Shown here: one piece after another, positions 8,758 through 15,593 of the stretch | Position numbering within the stretch: the first letter of the stretch is position 1 | Layout: every line of letters begins with the position of its first letter | DNA from: Bacillus sp. FJAT-22090 | GTDB lineage: Bacteria > Bacillota > Bacilli > Bacillales_A > Planococcaceae | Length of the DNA: 64,000 bases | Reading direction: 5' to 3' | NCBI RefSeq assembly: GCF_001278755.1 | Contig: NZ_CP012601.1 | Location: 2,046,001-2,110,000 of the forward strand | Translations under genes and position numbers: made by a program | The notes under the pieces: generated by a model | The model's input: the letters and a program-made list of their open reading frames with translations, nothing else | What the model was told of the DNA's origin: nothing | Databases searched by the model: none

Positions 8758-11159
8758 TGCTTAACCTCCCCTTTTAAACGAACTTCTGGAAGTCTTGAAT
8801 AGGTATCCCCTTGAATCGCTTTTTTGGTAAGTTTATAATGCACTTCGCCATTTTTATTAATATAACTTTGTATATTATCAGTTACTGTGTATCTACTTTC
8901 ATCTATAGCTTCATAAGCTTGAGTGTCATTATTCCATATTTCTATATTTTGCGAATTTCGATCAGTATTAGCTATTTGGAGTTGTGTCCACAATACTTTA
9001 TCTGTTGGGATAGTATCTGGTGCTTTCCAATAAACATTATATTCTCCATCTTGTAAGTGCCACTCTAAATTACTATTTTCAACCGGTTCCATATACTTAC
9101 CATATTGCTCTGTGTTGACGTTCACAGTGAAAGTATTAGCTGGTAATACAAATTCTCCTGCGAAGATTGTTTCTGCTTTAAATGGTTGAATGATGAGATG
9201 TAGTGCGGACATTTCCACCTTTTTATCTTTTAATTCAATTGGTATTAAATTATCTTCTGAAAAAGCTGTTATTGCTGGACTGGTGCCTAGCTGGCTAAAC
9301 ATTTGGCTGGTAGAAAATAACGATTGCTTTCTTTGCTCTAATAAATTGTCATTATTCATAGAAGGCATACCAAAATTTCTATTAAAATATGGATTAGAAG
9401 TCGGAGTTAACATGACAGTACCTAATTCTTTGTTTACGTCCATTCTTTCTCCTGGTTGAAGATCTCCCAATGAAATTAGTTTACTTCCAGACCAAACCGA
9501 CACTTCTTTAAGTGCAAAAGGAAAATTATTTTGTACAGTCCCTATTAATTTACTTGACTCTACTCGTAAATCTACTCCAAAATTACCTACTTCTTGTAAT
9601 TGTGTATTTCCGAAAAAAGTAGAAACTGACCAATATCCTACATCGCGAAATGTCAGCTCACTATTTGTCGCATGTTTTTCTAAAATGACTTGTTCATGTA
9701 CGTTTGGAGACTGCCCAGTAAATGCATTCATACTTCTTTGAGCAATCATAGTTGTTGTAGAAGGGGCAGAGAATGCAAATTCTCCACTCTTATTACTTAA
9801 TAAAGATTCTGAATAATATCCATTCAAACTATTATCTTCATTAACATATAAAAAAGAAGATTGTTGGACTTGTGGACGAGCTATTCTATCTCTCGCACCA
9901 TATCCAAATATGGCCGCTGAAGCAATAATCGCTGTAAGAGGAATTATTCCCCATGCATACTCTCTTTTATCTTTTCTTTTCAATAAAATATATAAAAGCG
10001 GTCCGACTAAAATCATGTAAACGACAACAATCCCAATCATTAACGGAGTTGAAACTTTAAAGGAGCTAAACAAGGAATTCGTACTACCTAATTCATAAAC
10101 AAGTTGATCCTTACTGTTATATCCATACATACTAGAATTCTTCTTTACTTTTACAGACTGCATAACAGTAGTCAGTAAGTCGCTATAAGCTGGATCCTTT
10201 GCTAACGGTTCATCTCCAAGGGAAAATGTCGTTTGAATGATGGATCCACTACCTAAAGTTTTTTTTGCTGCAATGGTAGTTCCATCCAAATTTAATAATT
10301 CAATAGCACCTTCATTTAAAGAAGCCTCATAAACTTTTAAATCATTTGATAGTTTATTGTTTGCTGTTAATGCACTTACTTTGTCTGCAGACAAAGAGAC
10401 TGTACTTGCTTGGAGATTCAAAGGCAAATTGCTTCCTAGCTTCCCAAGTTCAGTTGCTGTATTGTCTGATGCACCTACAATTACATTTCCACCAACACTT
10501 ACATAGTCTACAATTGCTTGTTGTTGCTTTTCCTCTAAATCTGCTAGAACAAATTCATCAATGACAATATAGTCTGCCATTTCCCAAGCAGCTGCTTCTA
10601 TTGGGAATGTAAAGTTACTTAATTGGGCAACATGTATTACTTCCCCACTTAATTGTGCCTGTTGCTTTATTTGACTAAGTACTTTTAGACGATCTGCACT
10701 ATTTGTTAATGTAAGATAAAAATTACTTGCTGGATCTGTGAAGCTCGCTCTTAAATTTTTGGTTCCTTTAAATTCAATCGACTTACCTTTTTCCCATCCA
10801 CCTTCAAAGAAATGTATCAATTGTGCATTAGACCCTTGATACATATAGTCCTCTGTTAATCCCGATGCTGCTATTTGAATTGTCTTTGTCTCCCCAGCAC
10901 CAATCTCAAATGGAACTGCCTGCGCATTTCCTAGGTTATATGATTCAAGAATATCTAGAACTATATCCCCTGAAAATGCATCCCCTTTGTTCTCGACGGT
11001 AATGGTAATAGGCAATCCTTCCCCATACTTTGCTTTACCATTAAAGCCTGCTGTTGCTTTAACTTGTAAGTTAGGAGCCGCCAAGGCATCAATTGTCGGA
11101 AATAATGTTAAGTATATAAAAAGTGCTGATATAACCAACGCAAACTTTCGGATAAGCAT
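8754..11159 (-). CDS. large extracytoplasmic membrane protein, first gene of the MoxR/VWA/ABC operon
   Basis: An 801-residue protein. It has an N-terminal signal peptide (about residues 7-27, ending near DALAAP) and an exported beta-rich region (residues 30-100, CARDB-like: PITITVENKGDAFSGD). A Rossmann-like stretch follows (YIVIDEFVLADL, GGNVIVGA), resembling the GATase-like domain of VWA proteins. Two membrane helices lie at about 370-393 and 402-420, and a large second domain follows them. The second half is probably also outside the membrane. It begins the run: a strong AAAGGGGG ribosome site precedes the ATG, and no gene lies upstream on this strand for about 85 bases. I do not recognise a named family. 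It is probably the surface partner of the ABC transporter encoded just after it. Confidence 0.75.
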   Translation of the reverse strand: MLIRKFALVISALFIYLTLFPTIDALAAPNLQVKATAGFNGKAKYGEGLPITITVENKGDAFSGDIVLDILESYNLGNAQAVPFEIGAGETKTIQIAASGLTEDYMYQGSNAQLIHFFEGGWEKGKSIEFKGTKNLRASFTDPASNFYLTLTNSADRLKVLSQIKQQAQLSGEVIHVAQLSNFTFPIEAAAWEMADYIVIDEFVLADLEEKQQQAIVDYVSVGGNVIVGASDNTATELGKLGSNLPLNLQASTVSLSADKVSALTANNKLSNDLKVYEASLNEGAIELLNLDGTTIAAKKTLGSGSIIQTTFSLGDEPLAKDPAYSDLLTTVMQSVKVKKNSSMYGYNSKDQLVYELGSTNSLFSSFKVSTPLMIGIVVVYMILVGPLLYILLKRKDKREYAWGIIPLTAIIASAAIFGYGARDRIARPQVQQSSFLYVNEDNSLNGYYSESLLSNKSGEFAFSAPSTTTMIAQRSMNAFTGQSPNVHEQVILEKHATNSELTFRDVGYWSVSTFFGNTQLQEVGNFGVDLRVESSKLIGTVQNNFPFALKEVSVWSGSKLISLGDLQPGERMDVNKELGTVMLTPTSNPYFNRNFGMPSMNNDNLLEQRKQSLFSTSQMFSQLGTSPAITAFSEDNLIPIELKDKKVEMSALHLIIQPFKAETIFAGEFVLPANTFTVNVNTEQYGKYMEPVENSNLEWHLQDGEYNVYWKAPDTIPTDKVLWTQLQIANTDRNSQNIEIWNNDTQAYEAIDESRYTVTDNIQSYINKNGEVHYKLTKKAIQGDTYSRLPEVRLKGEVKQ

Positions 11160-11243
11160 ACATTGTCCCCCTTTTTCTTTATATGTATTAGTACGTTAAT
11201 TACAGACAGAGGTTCCTTCAGAAAAATGAAAAGGAAATTCTTC

Positions 11244-12122
11244 TCAACTATTGAAACTCTCCGCATGTTTGTATACAATCTCCACAAAAGCTTCTACTTG
11301 TGGAAGTTCAAAAGAGGCATCATAGCCGATTAGCCATGTATCTCGAGTCAATTCAAATTGTTCTTCTTGGTTTGTTAAAGGGATTTTATGTACATCTTCT
11401 TGTCCATTTAAAGTAATGGATGGAAGAATAGCATAACCTATCCCATTTACAGCCATTTGCTTACAAGTTTCAATTTGATCTACAATAATTTGTCTTTTCG
11501 GATTGGTAGAAAAGTGCTTTTGCCACCATAATTGTATTTCTTGATAATAATTTGAATCACTTTTAAATTGAATAAATGGTTTCTCTGTAGTTAAAACATC
11601 GTCTACGGATGTCATCTCTTTATCCACTAAATAAAGTGTATCTCGGAACAAATGTGTCTTCTTCCCTTTCCAATCAGATTGACCACGAACTATACCAATA
11701 TGTGCTTCACCGTCATAGATTGACCTAACAATCTCCGAACTCCATCCTGTGAGTAGGGAAATTTTAGCTTCTGGGTATGTTTGAACAAAATCTTTTAAAA
11801 CTTTCGGTAGCCAATTCTGTCCTACTATAGAGGCACAGGCTATTTTTAATGTTCCATGCACTTTAGAGGATAAGGACTGAATACTTTCCATTACTTCTTC
11901 TCTTTGTTGAATCGTGTTATTGGCAAACTCTATTACTAATTCACCTTCTGGTGTAGGAGTCAGACCTTTTTGAGAGCGTAAAAACAGTTTTGCATTCCAA
12001 TCTTTTTCTATCGTTTGTAAACGTAAAGAAAGCGCCGGCTGTGACAAAAAAAGGCGCTCTGCAGCTTTACGCATATTTAATTCTTCAGCCAATACCTTAA
12101 TAATTTGAAAATCAGAAGTCAT
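11244..12122 (-). CDS. ccpC: LysR-type regulator CcpC
   Basis: A 292-residue LysR-family protein with an N-terminal winged helix-turn-helix (LAEELNMRKAAERLFLSQPALS, residues about 11-32) and a C-terminal effector-binding domain. From memory the sequence matches B. subtilis CcpC closely, for example in FLRSQKGLTPTPEGE, LLTGWSSEIV and VDQIETCKQMAVNGIGYAI. CcpC represses the citrate branch genes citZ and citB, with citrate as inducer. In B. subtilis it follows darB (ykuL) directly. Here an MFS exporter gene lies between them, with only three bases between the exporter stop and this start. A read-through transcript from darB is likely. Confidence 0.88.
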   Translation of the reverse strand: MTSDFQIIKVLAEELNMRKAAERLFLSQPALSLRLQTIEKDWNAKLFLRSQKGLTPTPEGELVIEFANNTIQQREEVMESIQSLSSKVHGTLKIACASIVGQNWLPKVLKDFVQTYPEAKISLLTGWSSEIVRSIYDGEAHIGIVRGQSDWKGKKTHLFRDTLYLVDKEMTSVDDVLTTEKPFIQFKSDSNYYQEIQLWWQKHFSTNPKRQIIVDQIETCKQMAVNGIGYAILPSITLNGQEDVHKIPLTNQEEQFELTRDTWLIGYDASFELPQVEAFVEIVYKHAESFNS

Positions 12123-12125
12123 AAT

Positions 12126-13598
12126 TTATACCCCTTTCTTTTTTGGTATTCCAAATACCAGGATGAAACAAATAATCGCAATAATAAATGATGCTATAAA
12201 TACAGCATGTAACGCATTATCTAGACCAGCTTGCAAAAAGGACAATTCCTCTACTGAAAAAACTTTTCTTTCTTCTGTATCTAGCAATTGATCTATAATA
12301 CTCAAATCTTCAGTTGATCCGTTATGTTTTAAGTATTTACCTAATGTTACATTAACAATTGTACCTAAGAGCGCAGCACCTACCGTGTTGCCAAAGTTAC
12401 GCATAAATAGATTGCTTGCTGTTGCAACACCTCTCAATTCTTGTCCAACAGCACCCTGTATAGTAACGATAAAAGAAGTGCTAGTTAGTCCCATACCTAT
12501 ACCTACTAAGAAACTGCAACAAGCAATTACAAAAGGGTTAAGAGTTGGATTAATAAAAATAAACGAAAAGGTACCAATCATTAAAAATAATGTACCTACA
12601 AATGACAGTTTAGAAGCTCCGTGTTTCGTTAATAATCGACCTGCTATGGTTGATGCTATTGGCCACCCAATTGAAACTGCTGTTAGTGTAAATCCAGCAA
12701 CAATAGCCTTTTGTTCCATTACTCCAGTAACATACATCGGTATATAACTAGATAACCCAATTAATATAACCCCTGTGAAAAAAGAAATTAGATTGGCAAA
12801 TAATATCGTTTTATTTCTCCATATAGAAAATGGCATAAAAGGATCACTTGCTCTTTTTTCCACTTTTATAAAGAAGTAAAGTCCGACAATAACTACTAGT
12901 ATCAAGCTTAAACTAGTAAGTGATCTCCATGGGAACGATTGACCACCCTCTACTAGCCAAAATAATAAGGAAGAAAGGAGAGCAGTTAATAAGATAGCAC
13001 CTTTATAATCCACAGTAGTATCTTTTTTTGGACTTGTTTCATGTAAAAACAAACCAATGCCTATCATTGCAATTAGACCTAAAGGTATATTCACCCAGAA
13101 CACAAATTGCCAGCCAATTGTTTCAACCAATATACCGCCTATAGCAGGTCCGGACACAGCAGATATACCCCAAACGCTCGACAAGTAGCCTTGAATCTTT
13201 GCGCGTTCCTCTCCTTGATATACATCTCCAATAATAATAGTTGCAATTGGTTGAACAGCACCAGCACCTAAACCCTGAATTAGTCGGTATATAATAAGCT
13301 GTTCCATAGTTGTTGCGAATCCACATAACAATGATCCACTTAAAAATAAACTTACTCCAATAAAAAAGACTATTTTTCGTCCAAAAATATCAGCAAGCTT
13401 GCCATATATCAAAACAGTAATTGTACTCATTAATAAATAGGCCGAAAACACCCAACTATACCTAGAAAATCCACCTAAATCAGAAGTAATGCTCGGCATT
13501 GCAGTTGCTACAATAGTCGCTTCCACTGCTCCCATAAACATTGCTAACATTACGGATATCAGAACAAATGGCCGTTTGGTCACTTTAGAATTCATCAT
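12126..13598 (-). CDS. MFS drug exporter, DHA2 (EmrB/QacA) type
   Basis: A 490-residue membrane protein with about fourteen hydrophobic helices, as in the DHA2 drug:proton antiporters. Signature motifs are GKLADIFGRKIVFFIG (motif A after helix 2), RLIQGLGAGAVQP (motif B) and SGPAIGGILVETIGWQFVFWVN (motif C region). Asp and Glu residues in the first helix (GAVEATIVATAMP) fit proton-coupled export. It probably exports cationic or amphipathic compounds; the substrate is unknown. It sits between darB and ccpC, which are adjacent in B. subtilis, so it looks like an insertion into a conserved pair. Two adjacent ATG codons can serve as start after GAGGGG. Confidence 0.88.
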   Translation of the reverse strand: MMNSKVTKRPFVLISVMLAMFMGAVEATIVATAMPSITSDLGGFSRYSWVFSAYLLMSTITVLIYGKLADIFGRKIVFFIGVSLFLSGSLLCGFATTMEQLIIYRLIQGLGAGAVQPIATIIIGDVYQGEERAKIQGYLSSVWGISAVSGPAIGGILVETIGWQFVFWVNIPLGLIAMIGIGLFLHETSPKKDTTVDYKGAILLTALLSSLLFWLVEGGQSFPWRSLTSLSLILVVIVGLYFFIKVEKRASDPFMPFSIWRNKTILFANLISFFTGVILIGLSSYIPMYVTGVMEQKAIVAGFTLTAVSIGWPIASTIAGRLLTKHGASKLSFVGTLFLMIGTFSFIFINPTLNPFVIACCSFLVGIGMGLTSTSFIVTIQGAVGQELRGVATASNLFMRNFGNTVGAALLGTIVNVTLGKYLKHNGSTEDLSIIDQLLDTEERKVFSVEELSFLQAGLDNALHAVFIASFIIAIICFILVFGIPKKKGV

Positions 13599-13612
13599 AA
13601 ACCCCTCACTTC

Positions 13613-13643
13613 AAAAAAAAGAAGACCTTTATAAAAGGCCTTC
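13613..13643 (-). terminator. intrinsic terminator after darB
   Basis: On the minus strand a hairpin GAAGGCCTTTTATAAAGGTCTTC is followed by eight T residues. It lies between the darB stop and the MFS start, so it would attenuate rather than abolish read-through from darB into the exporter and ccpC. Confidence 0.8.
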
Positions 13644-13659
13644 ACTAATCGTAAAACAA

Positions 13660-14112
13660 TTATACTTCAGATTCTTGCGTTTGGTATAAATACTTTTTCA
13701 TTTGCTTCAATATCACTCTTCTAGTTAAGATGCCCAAAAACGTACGCTCATCATCGACCACACAAACATATGGATTATTTACAAGTAAGTCTAACCCTTT
13801 TTGAAATTTTTCTTTTATATGAATGACCGGCAAATCTGTCTTCATTATATCGTCCACTTTTAAGGAAGGTAGTCTTTCGTATTCAATATGTTCTAACCCT
13901 AAAATTTCATCTGTAATTTGCTGCGTGCTTATTAATCCTTGTAGTCTGTATTTCACATCCAATACGGGGATTGAAGAGTATCCTGTTTTTGTTAAGACTA
14001 ACAGCGCATGCTCTGCATTATTTCCTAATTGAACATGTGCTACTTTTTCTGCTGAAATAATATATCCCTCAATTGGAATTTGTAAAAAGTCTTTACTGCT
14101 CACCGTAATCAT
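13660..14112 (-). CDS. darB: CBS-domain c-di-AMP receptor DarB (CbpB, YkuL)
   Basis: A 150-residue protein made of two CBS motifs (about residues 15-75 and 85-145). From memory it matches B. subtilis YkuL/DarB in ISAEKVAHVQLGNNAEHALL and LVLTKTGYSSIPVLDVKYRL. DarB binds c-di-AMP. In its free form it stimulates the (p)ppGpp synthetase Rel and pyruvate carboxylase, linking potassium and c-di-AMP status to starvation signalling. It is cytoplasmic. The ATG has AAAGGAG nine bases upstream. Another potassium-related gene of this window, ktrD, belongs to a transporter family governed by the same nucleotide. Confidence 0.88.
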   Translation of the reverse strand: MITVSSKDFLQIPIEGYIISAEKVAHVQLGNNAEHALLVLTKTGYSSIPVLDVKYRLQGLISTQQITDEILGLEHIEYERLPSLKVDDIMKTDLPVIHIKEKFQKGLDLLVNNPYVCVVDDERTFLGILTRRVILKQMKKYLYQTQESEV

Positions 14113-14305
14113 CGCCTTCTACTCCTTTGTTTGTTTTCATCATTTGAAAACATAACCTATAAAACTATGATAGCATATGCAAGGAATAAAAAACTATGAA
14201 ATCGCTTTCAATCAATTATAATTTTTTCTTTTTCATTGTTACTCAAAAATAATGAGTTAGTCAGCTTGATAGAATATTTATTAGCAAATTAGAGCAGAGA
14301 AAACC

Positions 14306-14382
14306 GATGTGCGCCTGCCTCCGATACACATGAGCTTTCATAGGATGAGTCGCTCTCCTGCCGCCTGAAAAGGCGCACATCC
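14306..14382. repeat. dispersed repeat family A, short copy A1
   Basis: A GC-rich element bounded by the inverted pair GATGTGCGCCT and AGGCGCACATC. Its interior shares CATGAG and AGGATGAGTCGCTC with the longer copies at 14448-14570 and 33998-34121. It looks like an internally deleted copy. It occupies otherwise empty sequence between darB and fadH. Confidence 0.75.
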
Positions 14383-14447
14383 TTAATACAACTTACATAA
14401 AAGAATCGTTTTCTTTCATATTTTTATGTATAAAAAAAGTAAAACAC

Positions 14448-14570
14448 GGATGCCCGCTTGCCGCACGCTACGCATGAGCCTCCGCAGGATGAGTCGCTCC
14501 TTTGTCGCTCCCACATCCTTTTACGGGGTCTCATTCTTCGCTCTCCTGCGGCTTTAAGGCGCTCATCCTG
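14448..14570. repeat. dispersed repeat family A, copy A2
   Basis: A copy of about 123 bases nearly identical to A3 (33998-34121), differing at roughly a dozen positions. Shared blocks include CGCACGCTACGCATGAGCCT, AGGATGAGTCGCTCCTTTGT and ACGGGGTCTCATTCTTCG. Imperfect inverted ends GGATG...CATCC would allow a long hairpin. A family C repeat lies about 80 bases further on. Confidence 0.85.
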
Positions 14571-14649
14571 GAAACACCCACTGTAATACAGTATAGTTTC
14601 CATAATTCCTTGTATTTAGTTATAAATGAGACAACAAATAGTTATTACG

Positions 14650-14713
14650 ACGTGCTATATGCATAGAGCGGCATAGTGACGTGCTACCAGCGTGAATGCC
14701 TATAGTTTAGCTC
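14650..14713. repeat. dispersed repeat family C, short copy C1
   Basis: GACGTGCT occurs twice (about 14650 and 14680), followed by GTGAATGCCTATAGTTTAG. This ending recurs at 34357-34376 and, degenerate, at 47965-47985. The remainder of the 613-base gap from 14113 to 14725 shows no gene. Confidence 0.6.
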
Positions 14714-14725
14714 GATAATTTGAAA

Positions 14726-15493
14726 TTAAAATGGATGTTGATTTAACCATTGTCCGCCATCTAAAGTTACAATTTCTCCGTTCATATAAGAAGCCTTCTC
14801 TGACATAATGAACGCAGCAAGCTCCGCTATTTCTTCAGGCTGGCCTAGTCTTCGTAAAGGAACAGACTGAAGTGTTCTTTTCGCTGCCTCTTCAGATTCC
14901 CAAAGCTTACCCGCTCCCCCTGTACGTTCTATTGGACCTGGTGCAATTCCATTCACTCGAATCCCATACTTCGTGCCCCATTCAACAGCCAACGTACGAG
15001 TTAGAGACATTACACCGGCTTTTGCAGCAGCTGAATGAGCTACTCCAGCACCGGCACCCCAAGCATATGTCGCAAGCATATTTAATATTGAACCTTTTCT
15101 ACCTTTTTCAATCCAATAGTTTCCTACTGCACTCGAACAATAGAAAGTTCCATTCAATACAATATCAATTACAGCTTTCCATCCATTTGGAGAAAGCTTC
15201 TCTGTTTCTACAATAAAATTTCCTGCAGCATTATTTACTAATCCATCAATTTGTCCATACGTATTATCTGTAAAAGATACCATTGCACCAACATGTTCCG
15301 GGTTACGGACATCCATCTGAAATATAGAAATCGTACTTCCGATAGATTCAATTTCTTCTTTTGCTTTTTCCAGTTTTTCTAAATCACGTCCAGTAATAAC
15401 AACATTTGCTCCTTCTGAAACAAACTTCATTGCCATATACTTTCCCATACCATTTGATCCACCTGTAACAATTATCGTTTTACCATTCAACAT
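14726..15493 (-). CDS. fadH: 2,4-dienoyl-CoA reductase FadH (SDR family)
   Basis: A 255-residue short-chain dehydrogenase. The cofactor motif is TGGSNGMGKY near the N-terminus, with NNAAGNF and the proline-rich GIAPGPIERTGG further on. At the usual Tyr-x3-Lys position the sequence reads HSAAAKAGV, so the tyrosine is absent, as in the 2,4-dienoyl-CoA reductase subgroup. From memory it corresponds to B. subtilis FadH (YkuF), an NADPH-dependent enzyme needed for beta-oxidation of unsaturated fatty acids. I chose the ATG at 15493 because AAAGGGG lies seven bases upstream; a longer frame to 15526 has no ribosome site. A FadR-type operator precedes it. Confidence 0.88.
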   Translation of the reverse strand: MLNGKTIIVTGGSNGMGKYMAMKFVSEGANVVITGRDLEKLEKAKEEIESIGSTISIFQMDVRNPEHVGAMVSFTDNTYGQIDGLVNNAAGNFIVETEKLSPNGWKAVIDIVLNGTFYCSSAVGNYWIEKGRKGSILNMLATYAWGAGAGVAHSAAAKAGVMSLTRTLAVEWGTKYGIRVNGIAPGPIERTGGAGKLWESEEAAKRTLQSVPLRRLGQPEEIAELAAFIMSEKASYMNGEIVTLDGGQWLNQHPF

Positions 15494-15515
15494 AAAAAAC
15501 ACCCCTTTTTGGAAT

Positions 15516-15533
15516 TGAATGAACATTCACTCA
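15516..15533 (-). promoter_or_regulatory. FadR operator
   Basis: On the minus strand the sequence is TGAGTGAATGTTCATTCA. It agrees at 16 of 18 positions with the known FadR consensus TGAATGAMTANTCATTCA of B. subtilis. It lies between the extended -10 element and the fadH ribosome site, where a bound repressor would block transcription start. FadR is released by long-chain acyl-CoA. Confidence 0.82.
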
Positions 15534-15534
15534 T

Positions 15535-15543
15535 ATTTTAACA
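15535..15543 (-). promoter_or_regulatory. extended -10 element of fadH promoter
   Basis: On the minus strand TGTTAAAAT fits an extended -10 (TGn plus TAAAAT), directly upstream of the FadR operator. No good -35 box was found, as is common for extended -10 promoters. Confidence 0.5.
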
Positions 15544-15549
15544 TAATAA

Positions 15550-15593
15550 TATAGAAAAAGCGTAAATCTCTAAAAAGAAATTTACGCTTTTTC
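15550..15593 (-). terminator. terminator of the GGDEF-EAL gene
   Basis: Minus-strand stem AAAAAGCGTAAAT with its complement ATTTACGCTTTTT, followed by a T-rich tract. The stem overlaps the last codons and stop of the GGDEF-EAL gene and lies just upstream of the fadH promoter. Confidence 0.75.
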
